Position numbers and translations under genes: made by a program
Notes under the pieces: generated by a model
Database searches by the model: none
The model's input: the letters and a program-made list of their open reading frames with translations, nothing else
What the model was told of the DNA's origin: nothing
In this document: positions 50,761 through 60,399 of the stretch, piece by piece
How positions within the stretch are numbered: position 1 is the first letter of the stretch
How the letters are laid out: each line of letters opens with the position of its first letter
DNA from: Mycobacterium sp.
GTDB taxonomy: Bacteria; Actinomycetota; Actinomycetes; Mycobacteriales; Mycobacteriaceae
DNA: 64,000 nt
Direction: 5' to 3'
Assembly: GCA_021732005.1 (NCBI GenBank)
Contig: JAKFVT010000031.1
Location: 1 to 64,000, forward strand

Positions 50761-51382
50761 GCGGTAGCGGCGCCACCAGTCGCAGGCACAGCAGGTAATA
50801 GACGTAGCCGAGTGCCCACCCCGCCAGCACATCAGACGGGTGGTGGACATTGAGCACCACCCGCGCGGATCCGACCACCACGATCAACAAGCCGCCGGCG
50901 ACGGCCAGCACCCGCCTGAGCCGCGGACTGAGGTGCGGCCACAGCACTGTGAGCAGGGCCAGCACGCCGACCATCACCCCCAGTGCGTGACCGGACGGGA
51001 ACGACGTCGACGACCCGTGGGCAAGCGCCGTTGCCGGGCGGGGCCGGCCCGCGACGAACTTCGCGCCCTCGGTCACCAGTCCCATCAGTCCGATGCTGAT
51101 CACCAGGAACACCGCGGTTGGCACCTTGCGGCGCACCAACGCGACGATCAGCAGTATCAAGGCGGCCACCCGGAAGCCGTTCGGCCCGAATACGACGCAG
51201 AACACCACCCAGAAGGAGACCCAACCCGGGTGCGAAGCTCCGATGTTGTGGAATGCCTGGAGCAGGTCGGTGTCGATCGAATCCAGCCAACCCCAGTTGA
51301 GCGCATACCCGACCCACATCGTCGCGTAGACAGCCACGGCGACGACGATCGAGGCGGTCAGCCACGTTTTCTTCGATGCCAT
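50714..51382 (-). CDS. PAP2-family membrane phosphatase
   Basis: A 222-residue membrane protein from ATG 51382 ([16 protein letters not shown]). Six hydrophobic helices enclose the PAP2 catalytic blocks: [20 protein letters not shown] and [17 protein letters not shown]. It would remove phosphate from a lipid such as phosphatidic acid or undecaprenyl/decaprenyl pyrophosphate. It is convergent with, and of the same superfamily as, the fusion gene it overlaps, which may reflect an old duplication. Confidence 0.92.
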   Translation of the reverse strand: MASKKTWLTASIVVAVAVYATMWVGYALNWGWLDSIDTDLLQAFHNIGASHPGWVSFWVVFCVVFGPNGFRVAALILLIVALVRRKVPTAVFLVISIGLMGLVTEGAKFVAGRPRPATALAHGSSTSFPSGHALGVMVGVLALLTVLWPHLSPRLRRVLAVAGGLLIVVVGSARVVLNVHHPSDVLAGWALGYVYYLLCLRLVAPLPLTPAAETPAALGTSR

Positions 51383-51422
51383 CTGTTCTTCAGTACCACG
51401 GGAGCCTGGCACGATCGTCGGA

Positions 51423-51683
51423 GTGACCGTCCTGCTACCAGGATTGTTCGGAATCGGTAATCTCCGCGCCCGGAGCTGCGGTACAGGTGACGGTCGCAAC
51501 CAGACTCCCTATCCGGTGTTGTGGCGCAACCTGACTGACGTCGTCGCGCAGGTACTCGAGGCACTCGGGCTTGACCCGCGACTGGCGCCCGCACCCGTCC
51601 TGGAACGCCAGGCCGACCAGCGGTCCGACGAATGGGTGGACCGCTACCGCGCCGACGCCGAACGTAACGGGCTGCCCACCTGA
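51423..51683 (+). CDS. Hypothetical protein
   Basis: An 86-residue frame from GTG 51423, divergent from the PAP2 gene. It has a hydrophobic/Gly N-terminus ([19 protein letters not shown]) and a charged helical C-terminus ([48 protein letters not shown]) that is clearly protein-like. No family is recognised. Its last 40 bp overlap the convergent Tam gene. Confidence 0.55.
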   Translation: MTVLLPGLFGIGNLRARSCGTGDGRNQTPYPVLWRNLTDVVAQVLEALGLDPRLAPAPVLERQADQRSDEWVDRYRADAERNGLPT

Positions 51684-52435
51684 GCGACGACGAAGATCCG
51701 GCGGAACGGGAAGTACGTGCGCCCGTTCGGCCGGGCGGGGTAGGCCTCGTCGAGCATCGGGATCAGTTCGGTCCGAAACTGGCGCCATTGGTCCTCGTCG
51801 AGCCGATCACGCACGGCGGTGAGCGCGGTCCCGGTGATCCAGTTGAGCACGGCGTTGTCGCCGTCGAGCTCATGGATGTAGGTGGTCTCCCAGGCGTCGA
51901 CGTGGCAGCCCGCCTCGGTGAGGATCTCGGCATACCGGATCGGCGTCTCGACCACCTTGGCCGTGCGGAAAGCGAAGTCGCCCAGAATGTTTGACCAGCG
52001 ATCCTGGTCGGCCAGCCGGCGCACCGCCACATGGGACGGCGCGTCGAAGTTGCCGGGCACCTGGACCGCGATCCAGGCACCGGGATCCAGCTGACCGGCC
52101 CAGCGCGCCATCAGCTCGGAGTGCCCCGGAATCCATTGCAGCGCTGCATTACTGAATATGACGTCGGTGTCGGGGTGCGGTACCCACGCAGTGATGTCGG
52201 CCAGCTCGGCGTCGATTCCGCGCTCCCGCGCGGCGGCGACCATCTCCGCAGAGCTGTCCACAGCCTCCAGCACCGCGTCCGGCCAGCGCGCAGCGAGCTG
52301 TTCGGTGAGATTGCCCGGACCGCAGCCCAGGTCGGCCACCCGCCGCGGTGACTCGGCCCCCACCCTCGCCAGCAAGTCGAAGAACGGCCTGCCGCGTTGG
52401 TCGGCGAACGTCAGGTAAGTCTGTGGGTTCCACAT
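51644..52435 (-). CDS. tam: Trans-aconitate 2-methyltransferase
   Basis: A 263-residue class I SAM methyltransferase from ATG 52435 ([18 protein letters not shown], the Tam N-terminus). Motif I is [15 protein letters not shown], followed by [12 protein letters not shown] and [37 protein letters not shown] is Tam-specific, and the C-terminal [14 protein letters not shown]...[20 protein letters not shown] fits too. Tam methylates trans-aconitate, an inhibitor of the citric acid cycle. It corresponds to Rv0294 in my memory. It is convergent with the small gene before it. Confidence 0.92.
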   Translation of the reverse strand: MWNPQTYLTFADQRGRPFFDLLARVGAESPRRVADLGCGPGNLTEQLAARWPDAVLEAVDSSAEMVAAARERGIDAELADITAWVPHPDTDVIFSNAALQWIPGHSELMARWAGQLDPGAWIAVQVPGNFDAPSHVAVRRLADQDRWSNILGDFAFRTAKVVETPIRYAEILTEAGCHVDAWETTYIHELDGDNAVLNWITGTALTAVRDRLDEDQWRQFRTELIPMLDEAYPARPNGRTYFPFRRIFVVAQVGSPLRSASAR

Positions 52436-52534
52436 GCCGACCACTTCACCACACGCGCGGGAATCATCAAATACACAGCGACTTCCCAGCTCCGCCAACC
52501 CGCGTCAGCCAGCACTTTCAGGCACGGTGGTGCG

Positions 52535-54367
52535 GTGACCGCCACCGCCGACCACACCGAAGTACTCGGTGCGGCCATCGCTGACGTGCCAGTGCGCGCC
52601 GCGCCCCGGTGGCCGGCCTTCGCTGTGACCGCACTTCTGGTCGCCACCGCGGCGCTGTATCTCTGGAATCTGCCGATCAACGGCTACGGCAACGCCTTCT
52701 ACGCGGCGGCCGCCCAGTCCGGCGCCAAGAACTGGGGTGCGTGGTTCTTCGGCTCGCTGGACCCCAACAACTTCATCACCGTCGACAAGCCGCCGGCCGC
52801 GCTGTGGGTGACGGGGTTGTCGGTGCGCTTGTTCGGGATGAACAGCTGGGCGGTCCTGGTGCCGCAAGCACTGATGGGGGTTGGGGCTGTCGCGCTGCTC
52901 TACGCCGCGGTGCGTCGCGTCGTGGCCGACCCCGCGCGCGGTGCGGTGGCGGGCTTGATCGCCGGCGCCGTCCTGGCGCTCACCCCGGCTGCCACGTTGA
53001 TGTTCCGCTACAACAACCCCGACGCACTCATGGTCCTGCTGATGGTCGCAGGCGCCTACTTTCTGATTCGCGCCATCCCCGGCGCGTCCTGGCGATGGCT
53101 GATGCTCGTGGGCGTCGCGCTGGGGCTGGCATTCCTCACCAAGATGTTGGCCGGCCTGATGGTGCTGCCCGCCTTCGGTCTCGCCTATCTGCTGTTCGCA
53201 CCGACGAGTTGGTGGCGACGACTGCTTCATCTACTGAGTGCCACTGGTGCGCTGCTGATTTCGGGTGGCTGGTGGGTCGCGGTGGTCCAGCTGTGGCCGG
53301 CCGCGGCCCGTCCCTACATCGGCAGTTCGACGAACAACACGGTGCTCAACCTCGCGCTGGGATACAACGGCGTCGACCGCATCGTCGGAGGCGGCAACGC
53401 GGTGTCGCACGGGCACCCCAGCGGGTGGAGCACCCACGCCGGGGTGCTGCGACTCCTCTCCGCGGAGATGGGCTACGAGGCGTCCTGGCTGCTGCCCGCC
53501 GTCGTCGTCGCCATCGTGGCAGGCGCGTTTCTTGCTTTGCGTCGCAAGCTAAGCCGCATCGAGGCGGCCAGCTTCACCACGTGGACCGGGTGGCTGGCCG
53601 TGTGCACAGTCGTGTTCAGTTACATGACCGGCATGGTGCATCCGTACTACACCATCGCCTTGGCGCCGGCGGCGGGCGCGCTGATCGGTCTGGCGGCGGT
53701 GTGGAGCAGATCGGCGGCGATCGTGATGGTGATAGCCGCCGCATGGTGGGCCGTCATTCTGCTGCATCGCGCACAATTGGGCCCGGCCTGGACCCGCCCG
53801 CTCATCGGGTGGGCGGCCGTTGCGGCCATAGTTCTGCTGGCCGCGGCGCTGACCCGATGGCCACGGCTCACCCCCGTCGCGCTGGCGGTCTCGCTCGTGG
53901 CGGGCCTCACCGGCCCCGGGATGTTCTCGGTGGCCACCGCCGCCACCCCGCACAACGGGTCGATACCCAACGCCGCCCACACCGCCGACGTGTGGCCGAC
54001 CGTCGGCAACCGCTTCGGCAAGACGATGATGATGGGTGCCAGTTCGGACAGAGTCGACCCGCAGTTGGCCGAGACGCTGGCCGCCACCCACACCGTGTGG
54101 TCGGCGGCCACCTCCGGCTCACAGGCGGCGGCCTCGCTGGAAATCGCGTCCGGTAGCGCGGTCATGGCGATCGGCGGCTGGAGCAACGACCCGGTGCCCA
54201 CGCTCGCGCAGTTCATCGACGACGTGCACTCCCAGAAGATCAGCTACTACGTCGAAAGCGGCCGCGTGCGCAGCCATGACCGGGTCGGTGGGCAGATCGC
54301 CGACTGGGTACAACAGCATTACCGACCGGTGAAGGTCGGCGGCGCGACGGTGTATCGCCTGTTGTGA
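52535..54367 (+). CDS. GT39-type membrane glycosyltransferase (ArnT/PMT-like)
   Basis: A 610-residue polytopic membrane enzyme from GTG 52535. The first luminal loop NGYGNAFYAAAAQSGAKNWGAWFFGSLDPNNFITVDKPPAALWV holds the acidic residues used by ArnT/PMT enzymes to bind metal and polyprenyl-phosphate sugar. At least ten hydrophobic helices follow, then a luminal C-terminal domain (VDPQLAETLAATHTVWSAATSGSQAAASLEIASGSAVMAIGGW). It would transfer a sugar from decaprenyl phosphate to an envelope acceptor; donor and acceptor are unknown. Confidence 0.88.
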   Translation: MTATADHTEVLGAAIADVPVRAAPRWPAFAVTALLVATAALYLWNLPINGYGNAFYAAAAQSGAKNWGAWFFGSLDPNNFITVDKPPAALWVTGLSVRLFGMNSWAVLVPQALMGVGAVALLYAAVRRVVADPARGAVAGLIAGAVLALTPAATLMFRYNNPDALMVLLMVAGAYFLIRAIPGASWRWLMLVGVALGLAFLTKMLAGLMVLPAFGLAYLLFAPTSWWRRLLHLLSATGALLISGGWWVAVVQLWPAAARPYIGSSTNNTVLNLALGYNGVDRIVGGGNAVSHGHPSGWSTHAGVLRLLSAEMGYEASWLLPAVVVAIVAGAFLALRRKLSRIEAASFTTWTGWLAVCTVVFSYMTGMVHPYYTIALAPAAGALIGLAAVWSRSAAIVMVIAAAWWAVILLHRAQLGPAWTRPLIGWAAVAAIVLLAAALTRWPRLTPVALAVSLVAGLTGPGMFSVATAATPHNGSIPNAAHTADVWPTVGNRFGKTMMMGASSDRVDPQLAETLAATHTVWSAATSGSQAAASLEIASGSAVMAIGGWSNDPVPTLAQFIDDVHSQKISYYVESGRVRSHDRVGGQIADWVQQHYRPVKVGGATVYRLL

Positions 54368-54422
54368 ACCGCGCGCCCAGTTAGCATCCGAGGACAGATG
54401 CCGACCTCGAAAGGCCGCGACA

Positions 54423-55616
54423 ATGACGTCGAACGTCGACCTGCCCATTCCGGTGCCGGTGCCCGATGTGCCGGGTGCCGACGCCGGATACGAGGGATTG
54501 CCCGACCGCTCCGATCTGACCGCACTTCAGCGGCTCACCGTCGACGCCTCGGCGGTGGCCGATATCGGTCTGCGCACGGCGATCGCGTCGCTGGTCGGGG
54601 CGTCCATGCTGCCGACCGTCGCCAAAAGCATCGTGCGCCGGTCGGACCTGCACCGCGAGCGCACCAATCTCGCGTTCTACGCCGAACTCGCCGCGCGCCG
54701 TGACCCGGCGGCATCCTTTCCCGCACCCACCGACGTGCCCGCCGTGACGACCCGCCCGGCGAACCCGGTCGCGCAGTACATCGCGCACGGCAACGTGGAG
54801 AATCTGCGGTTCGAGAGCAGCTTCGCACCGGTGAATCCGGATATGCGCAAGCAGTGGAAGCGACTGGAGCGCAACAACGTTGTGTGGGCGCAGCACTGGC
54901 GCCACGACGACGGTCCGCGGCCGACGTTGTGCGTCATCCACGGTTTCATGGGTTCGCCCTATCTGTTCAACGGGCTGTTCTTCTCGCTGCCGTGGTTCTA
55001 CAGGACCGGATACGATGTGCTGCTCTACACGCTGCCGTTCCACGGCCGTCGCGCCGAAAGGGGCTCGCCCTTCAGCGGATACGGCTTCTTCTCCCAGGGC
55101 ATGGCCGGATTCGCCGAGACCATGGGCCAGGCGGTCCACGACTTCCGGTCGGTCTTGAACTGGTTGCGCGATACTGGAGTCGAGCGCATCGCGCTCACCG
55201 GAATGTCGTTGGGCGGCTACACCTCAGCGCTGGTCGCCTCGGCCGATGACCGGCTTGAGGCGGTCATCCCCAATGTTCCGGTGGTCACCCCGGAGTCGAC
55301 GTTCGACGAGTGGTGGCCGGCGAACAAACTGATCGAGGTGGGCCGCAAGTTCGGCACCATCGGCCGTGACGAGTCGGCGGCCGCCTCGGCCTACCATTGC
55401 GCGCTAAACTACGAGCCGTTGGTGCCGCGGGATCGGCGACTGATCATCACCGGCCTCGGCGATCGGCTGGCGCCGCCTGAGCAGGCCGAGGCGCTCTGGG
55501 AGCACTGGGATCGTTGTGCGCTGCACTGGTTCCCGGGCAACCACATCCTGCACGTCAGCCAGCCCGAGTATCTGCGCCGCATCAACCGGTTTCTCCGGCC
55601 GGTGATGTGGGACTAG
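54423..55616 (+). CDS. Alpha/beta-hydrolase family protein
   Basis: A 397-residue hydrolase. A helical N-terminal region precedes the core LCVIHGFMGSPYLFNG (oxyanion-hole HGF), DVLLYTLPFHGRR, nucleophile elbow GMSLGG (Ser), late Asp in ITGLGDRLAPPEQAE and His in FPGNHILHVSQPEY. A complete Ser-Asp-His triad is thus visible. A similar protein lies beside tam in M. tuberculosis (Rv0293c, from memory). Substrate is unknown, perhaps an ester of the envelope. It begins 55 bp after the glycosyltransferase gene. Confidence 0.88.
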   Translation: MTSNVDLPIPVPVPDVPGADAGYEGLPDRSDLTALQRLTVDASAVADIGLRTAIASLVGASMLPTVAKSIVRRSDLHRERTNLAFYAELAARRDPAASFPAPTDVPAVTTRPANPVAQYIAHGNVENLRFESSFAPVNPDMRKQWKRLERNNVVWAQHWRHDDGPRPTLCVIHGFMGSPYLFNGLFFSLPWFYRTGYDVLLYTLPFHGRRAERGSPFSGYGFFSQGMAGFAETMGQAVHDFRSVLNWLRDTGVERIALTGMSLGGYTSALVASADDRLEAVIPNVPVVTPESTFDEWWPANKLIEVGRKFGTIGRDESAAASAYHCALNYEPLVPRDRRLIITGLGDRLAPPEQAEALWEHWDRCALHWFPGNHILHVSQPEYLRRINRFLRPVMWD

Positions 55617-55619
55617 CGC

Positions 55620-56546
55620 CTAGCCTTTGATCGCGCTCACCAGCGTGATGCTGGCCAGCATGTTGGCCGCCTCGGCGTCCGCCGACTCGACGGAGCGACC
55701 CACGGTCTTCAGGTAGTCGATCAACGTGGTGCCCTGCGCCGTCCACCCGCGCTCGGCGAACCACTGCGCGGCAGGCGCATGCTGCTCGTTGTACACCAGC
55801 TGCCACCACTGGCCCCGCTCGTCGTCGCTTGCCTTCGCTTCGTCGACCTTGTCGCGGAAGGCATCGCGATCCATCGGTCGCCCCTCCTCGACAGCCGCGT
55901 GGCTGCCCGCAGCGGCCAACGCGTCGATCCCGGTGAACAGCTGCTCCTGGGCGCTGGCGGGCAGATAGATGAGCAGACCTTCGGCGATCCATGCCGATGG
56001 CTCGTCGGGCCGGAAACCGCTGTCGCGCAGGGCTTGCACCCAGTCGTCCCGCAAATCGATCGCGATCTCCTTGCGCTCGGCTTTCGCGGTGGCGCCGTGC
56101 GCGGCCAGGGTCTCGCGCTTGAACTCCAGCACCTGCGGCTGGTCGAGTTCGTACACGGTCGTGCCTGCCGGCCAGTCCAGCCGGTAGGCGCGAGAGTCGA
56201 GGCCGGCGGCGAGCAGGACGATCTGACGCACGCCCGCCTGTGCCGCGCGGAAGTACGCGTCGAAATACCGGGTCCGCGCCGCCTGGAAGGTGACGAAATG
56301 TTGACCGAACTCCGGAGTTTTCAAAGGATGGTCGGGCGCATCGCCGTCGAGGACTGCAGCCCATGGACCACCAACGGCGCGGCAGAACACCTCGGCGAAC
56401 GGGTCGACCGCCAGCGGGTCGGGTTTCTGCGCCTCTAGTGCGCGGGCGGCGGCGACGAACAAAGCCGTCGAACCGACGCTGGTGGTGATGTCCCAGGTGT
56501 CGTTGTCACTTCGCACTGCCGCGAGGGTACTCGCGGAATCTGGCAA
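55620..56546 (-). CDS. SAM-dependent methyltransferase, mycobacterial TIGR00027 family
   Basis: A 308-residue protein of the large mycobacterial LCM-like methyltransferase family: [24 protein letters not shown] near the start, [14 protein letters not shown], motif [28 protein letters not shown], and [20 protein letters not shown]. Targets are unknown for most members; some relatives modify envelope metabolites. GTG at 56516 (VRSDNDTWD) is an alternative start. It lies 17 bp downstream of the EthD-like gene on the same strand, so they are probably co-transcribed. Confidence 0.92.
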   Translation of the reverse strand: MPDSASTLAAVRSDNDTWDITTSVGSTALFVAAARALEAQKPDPLAVDPFAEVFCRAVGGPWAAVLDGDAPDHPLKTPEFGQHFVTFQAARTRYFDAYFRAAQAGVRQIVLLAAGLDSRAYRLDWPAGTTVYELDQPQVLEFKRETLAAHGATAKAERKEIAIDLRDDWVQALRDSGFRPDEPSAWIAEGLLIYLPASAQEQLFTGIDALAAAGSHAAVEEGRPMDRDAFRDKVDEAKASDDERGQWWQLVYNEQHAPAAQWFAERGWTAQGTTLIDYLKTVGRSVESADAEAANMLASITLVSAIKG

Positions 56547-56563
56547 CGTGTGGGCGACGGGTC

Positions 56564-56884
56564 TCAGTGTGAAGGAATCTGGATGTCCGAGAAGAGGACT
56601 CGGACGCCGCCGGTCGACAGCCGCGCCATCGCCTCGAAGAACGCGCCGGCCTCAGCAGTGGCCACCGCTGCGCTGGCCGCGTCGTAGTCCGGGTAGTACA
56701 GGTCGATCATCCGGTAGGCCGGAGTCGGCGAGCCGTCCTCCTTGGGCCACACCTTCGAGGTCTCGAACCGAATGTGGCCCGGAATCTTGCGGGCGGCGTC
56801 GAGTTGTTCGGCCTCGTACGCGGCCTCGAATGCATCCGGATCGGTGGGGTTGTCGTAGATGACCGTGATCTTGGTTTCCGGCAC
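56564..56884 (-). CDS. EthD-family small protein
   Basis: A 106-residue ferredoxin-like dimeric alpha/beta-barrel protein: [41 protein letters not shown]...[45 protein letters not shown]. This is the EthD pattern, named for ether-degradation loci, where the protein's role is unclear. It lies upstream of the methyltransferase gene. Confidence 0.85.
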   Translation of the reverse strand: MPETKITVIYDNPTDPDAFEAAYEAEQLDAARKIPGHIRFETSKVWPKEDGSPTPAYRMIDLYYPDYDAASAAVATAEAGAFFEAMARLSTGGVRVLFSDIQIPSH

Positions 56885-56974
56885 CTGATCTCCTCTGACG
56901 TTGCTGACGCTGGCGACGCCAGCCAGTATTGCCGGTCAGACCCCGAAGCGATACCCGAACCGATTCCGACCGGG

Positions 56975-57874
56975 TCAGACCAGCGGTCGACCGGTGCGGA
57001 TCCGCCAATCCACGTCGCGCAGAAGCAGATTGAACGGGAACTCGCGGATGATCCGTGGGGTGAGGTTGTTGACGAACCGGATGCGCGCCATCAACCGGTC
57101 GAACTTGCGCTGTTTGTCCGGATTCCAGTCCAGGTGCATCTCGTCACGGAAGCGCTGGGGCAGGAACCCCGTGGTGATCAGCAGGTTGAACTGCTCCAGC
57201 GGCTCCTGCAGGCGCTTCGGCAGTCGCACGCCCCGGATCCGGGACACCGCGAACGGGTACAGATATTCGCGGATGGTGTCGTCGATGTGCAGCTTGTCCA
57301 GTGATTCCTGCCAGTACTCGTCGAACGCGGCCCGGTCGGCCGGCCACATCTCGGCGGGCACCTGCAGAGTGGTGGCCAATGCCGCGCTCTCCCGGTAGTG
57401 CCGGTCGGCGGTCTCGTCGTCCATCTCGCCGATGAACACCCGGGCCACGTCGACCCCGCCCTTGTAGAGGCACGCGGCCACCCAGAGCTGCAGGTTCTTG
57501 TCGAACGCGTTGTACTCCACCGGGCTGTCCGGCGTGGAATACACCTGCGCGTGCGACTTGTTGACCGCCCGTCGATACGCCTTCTTCTGCTCGTCGGTGC
57601 CGCGGGTGGCCACCGCCAAATACGTGAAGGTCGTCCTGGCCCGTTTGATCGGGTGCCGATCGGCTCGTCCGCTCTCGACCCGGCTCTCCATCACGCCGTA
57701 CCCGACACCCGGCAGGGCCAGCTCCATGATCACGTTCGCCGGGCCGGCGAGCAGCGCAACGCCCATCAGCCCGTCGTCGAACCCCGGCCCCCATTTGCGG
57801 CGCCGAGCCGACGGCATCGCCGGCGCACTCACCGCCCGATCGACGTGGCTGATGACGGGTTCGCGGATCGCCAC
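56975..57874 (-). CDS. Oxygenase MpaB-like/DUF2236 protein, Rv0276-like
   Basis: A 299-residue protein from GTG 57874 (VAIREPVISHVDRAVS); the longer frame begins at a TTG inside the divergent promoter. Family features are RRRKWGPGFDDGLMGVALLAGPANVIMELALPGVGYGVMES, then RARTTFTYLAVATRGT, NKSHAQVYS, DKNLQLWVAACLYKG and FIGEMDDETADRHYRESAALATTLQVP. These carry the conserved Arg/His residues proposed to bind haem in MpaB-type proteins. Its order beside TetR and a VOC gene matches Rv0276-0274 from memory. Confidence 0.85.
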   Translation of the reverse strand: MAIREPVISHVDRAVSAPAMPSARRRKWGPGFDDGLMGVALLAGPANVIMELALPGVGYGVMESRVESGRADRHPIKRARTTFTYLAVATRGTDEQKKAYRRAVNKSHAQVYSTPDSPVEYNAFDKNLQLWVAACLYKGGVDVARVFIGEMDDETADRHYRESAALATTLQVPAEMWPADRAAFDEYWQESLDKLHIDDTIREYLYPFAVSRIRGVRLPKRLQEPLEQFNLLITTGFLPQRFRDEMHLDWNPDKQRKFDRLMARIRFVNNLTPRIIREFPFNLLLRDVDWRIRTGRPLV

Positions 57875-57958
57875 GCTGGGCCACCTATCGACTGAGAATC
57901 TGACAACGAATGTTTCCCAATATTGCCGCGCTGGCCTGAGCAATGTCAAGATGGGCTA

Positions 57959-58579
57959 ATGACGCAGGCACGGCCCTACGGCGGCGTGGATGCCGCCGAT
58001 CGGCTGGCCCGGAGACGGGCCCGTCTACTCGAGGCCGGGCTTGAGCTGCTGGGCAGCAATGTCGACCCCGCTGAGCTCACCGTTCGCGGCATCTGCCGGG
58101 AGGCCGGCGTCGCCACCCGCTACTTCTACGAGAGCTTCGCCGACAAGGACGAGTTCGTCGCGGCGGTCTTCGACTGGGTGGTCGCCGAGCTGGCCGCCAC
58201 CACTCAGGCCGCGGTGGCGACAGCCCCGGTCGACGCGCAGAACCGCGCGGCCATGGCCAACATCGTGCGGACCATCGAACTCGATCCGCGGGTCGGTCGG
58301 CTGATGTTCAGCTCGCAGCTGTCCAACACCACGGTGGTCCGCAAACGACAGGAGTCCGGCGCGCTGTTCGCGATGCTGTCGGGCCAGCACGTCGAAGCGT
58401 TGCTGCACCGGCCCGCCAACGACCGGATCAAGGCGTTCGCGCACTTCGTCGTCGGTGGCGTCGGCCAGACCATCAGCGCCTGGCTGGGCGGCGCAATAAC
58501 ACTGACACCCGCCGAACTCGCCGATCAGCTCACCGCGATCATCGACGAACTCGGCGATCCGCGGCTGTTCCGCGACTAA
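57959..58579 (+). CDS. TetR-family regulator, Rv0275c-like
   Basis: A 206-residue protein from ATG 57959. The HTH is RARLLEAGLELLGSNVDPAELTVRGICREAGVATRYFYESFADKDEFVAAVFDWV, with 'ATRYFYESF' as recognition helix. The C-terminal domain contains RTIELDPRVGRLMFSSQLSNT. It is divergent from the DUF2236 gene across 84 bp and overlaps the convergent VOC gene by 4 bp at its stop. It likely regulates the DUF2236 gene. Confidence 0.9.
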   Translation: MTQARPYGGVDAADRLARRRARLLEAGLELLGSNVDPAELTVRGICREAGVATRYFYESFADKDEFVAAVFDWVVAELAATTQAAVATAPVDAQNRAAMANIVRTIELDPRVGRLMFSSQLSNTTVVRKRQESGALFAMLSGQHVEALLHRPANDRIKAFAHFVVGGVGQTISAWLGGAITLTPAELADQLTAIIDELGDPRLFRD

Positions 58580-59154
58580 CCAGCGGCGATGGGCTGCTTG
58601 CGGTCGGCCGCCGTCTTGGGCGTAGTTGCGGCTTCATGATCGGTGAATTCCCTGGTCCAGCAAGCGAATTCCAGGACGATGCCGTCTGGATCGCTGAAAT
58701 AGAAGGACCGTACGTACACCCCCGGGTGGAGTTCGCGAGTGGCTCCCTGGGGACTGTCGTCGTGGTTGAGCACCGGCCCGACCCGCACACCCTTGTCCTT
58801 GAGCCGCTGGCGGTACTCATCGAACTTCTCCTCCGGCACATGGAACGCCAGGTGATTCATCGAGCCCACCGCGCTGACGATCGAACCCAGGCCGGGCAGC
58901 GCTGCCGGGGTGGTGCTGCCCACCGTGCCGTCCGGCGCCTCGGCGAACCAGAAGAACGCCACGCAATCGCCGTTACCCGCGTCGAAAAAGAAGTGCTGTC
59001 CCAGTCCGTCAGGCAGATTCAGCGACTTGACCAGCGGCATACCCAGCACATTCGAGTAGAAATCGACAGTGCGTTTCATGTCCGAGCACACCAGCGCGAT
59101 GTGGTTGATTCCACCGAGCTCGAATTCGTGATTGGTGTTGTGCGGCTTGATCAC
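58576..59154 (-). CDS. VOC/glyoxalase-type dioxygenase family protein, Rv0274-like
   Basis: A 192-residue two-module VOC protein from GTG 59154 (VIKPHNTNHEFELGGINHIALVCSDM). Metal ligands expected in extradiol dioxygenase/glyoxalase-like enzymes are present: His in GINHIALVCSDM, His in VGSMNHLAFHVPEEKFDEY and Glu in YFSDPDGIVLEFACW. It probably binds Fe(II) or another divalent metal and acts on a small aromatic or keto compound. It is divergent from the hydrolase operon at 59278. Confidence 0.87.
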   Translation of the reverse strand: MIKPHNTNHEFELGGINHIALVCSDMKRTVDFYSNVLGMPLVKSLNLPDGLGQHFFFDAGNGDCVAFFWFAEAPDGTVGSTTPAALPGLGSIVSAVGSMNHLAFHVPEEKFDEYRQRLKDKGVRVGPVLNHDDSPQGATRELHPGVYVRSFYFSDPDGIVLEFACWTREFTDHEAATTPKTAADRKQPIAAG

Positions 59155-59277
59155 GGCGTGCCCCCACAGATCCTGGTCGACTCTCCCAATCGAACCTAAC
59201 ACCGGATTCAGGCATGCACATCGACGCTGGCGAATATCGTCTCCTCAGCGATCCACACCCGAAGGAGGCCGCCGGAC

Positions 59278-60399
59278 ATGCCCACCCCCGGAGTCGTGCG
59301 CGAATTCATCGGGATGTCTTCGCCAACCGCGCGCCGTGCCGGCGCAGGCGGCCACCCCTGCCAGGGGCTTTACCACCGCGGAGTGGGGCGCAAGCCGAAG
59401 GTCGCCGTGATCGCCACCCACTACCAGATCGACTTCTCCGAGCACTACCTCGCCGATTACCTGGCCACCCGCGGCGTGGGTTTCCTTGGCTGGAACACCC
59501 GCTTCCGCGGATTCGAAAGCAGCTTCATGCTCGACCATGCCCTGGTCGACATCGGTGTCGGGGTGCGCTGGCTGCGGGAAATCCAAGGCGTGGAAACGAT
59601 TGTGCTGCTGGGTAATTCGGGAGGCGGCTCGTTGATGGCGGCCTATCAGTCCCAGGCAGTAGACCCCAATGTCACCCCCTTGGACGGCATGCGGCCCGCT
59701 GCCGGGCTGACCGAACTGCCGCCCGCCGACGGGTACATCGCCAGTGCCGCCCACCCCGGGCGTCCCGACGTCCTGACCGCCTGGATGGACGGCGCCGTCA
59801 CCGACGAAACCGATGCGGTGGCCACCGATCCTGACCTCGACCTGTTCGACGAGCGCAACGGGCCACCGTTCTCCGACGACTTCCTGGCCCGCTACCGGTC
59901 GGCCCAGATAGCCCGTAACCACGCCATCACCGACTGGGCGGAGACTGAGCTCAAGCGGGTACAAGCCGCCGGCTTCTCCGATCGGCCGTTCACCGTGATG
60001 CGCACCTGGGCCGATCCGCGCATGGTGGACCCGGCCATCGAACCCACCAAACGGCAGCCCAACCTCTGCTACGCCGGCGTTCCGGTGAAGGCCAACCGCT
60101 CCGCACACGGCATTGCCGCAGCCTGCACGCTGCGCAGCTGGCTGGGCATGTGGAGCCTCAAGACCGCCCAGACCCGCGCCGAACCGCATCTGGGCCGGGT
60201 CACCGTCCCGGCATTGGCGATCAACGCCGAACAGGACACCGGGGTGTTCCCATCGGACGCTCAGCGCATCTTCGACGCGTTGGCCAGTACCGACAAGACT
60301 CTGTGCGCCATCGACACCGACCACTACTTCACCACGCCGGGAGCGCGCGGCGAGCAGGCGGACACGATCGCGAAGTGGATCGCCAAGCGGTGGCGCTAA
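59278..60399 (+). CDS. Alpha/beta-hydrolase, first gene of a three-gene operon
   Basis: A 373-residue hydrolase with AAGGAGG 9 bp before ATG 59278. After KVAVIATHYQIDFSEHYLADYLATRGVGFLGWNTRF, the nucleophile elbow is LLGNSGGGSLMAAY. The late Asp lies in ALAINAEQDTGVFPSDAQRIF and His in IDTDHYFTTPGARG, giving a full triad. Insertions between them are large. A similar gene (Rv0272c, from memory) lies near fadE6 in M. tuberculosis. It overlaps the next gene by 10 bp. It may hydrolyse an ester or amide imported by the MFS protein. Confidence 0.87.
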   Translation: MPTPGVVREFIGMSSPTARRAGAGGHPCQGLYHRGVGRKPKVAVIATHYQIDFSEHYLADYLATRGVGFLGWNTRFRGFESSFMLDHALVDIGVGVRWLREIQGVETIVLLGNSGGGSLMAAYQSQAVDPNVTPLDGMRPAAGLTELPPADGYIASAAHPGRPDVLTAWMDGAVTDETDAVATDPDLDLFDERNGPPFSDDFLARYRSAQIARNHAITDWAETELKRVQAAGFSDRPFTVMRTWADPRMVDPAIEPTKRQPNLCYAGVPVKANRSAHGIAAACTLRSWLGMWSLKTAQTRAEPHLGRVTVPALAINAEQDTGVFPSDAQRIFDALASTDKTLCAIDTDHYFTTPGARGEQADTIAKWIAKRWR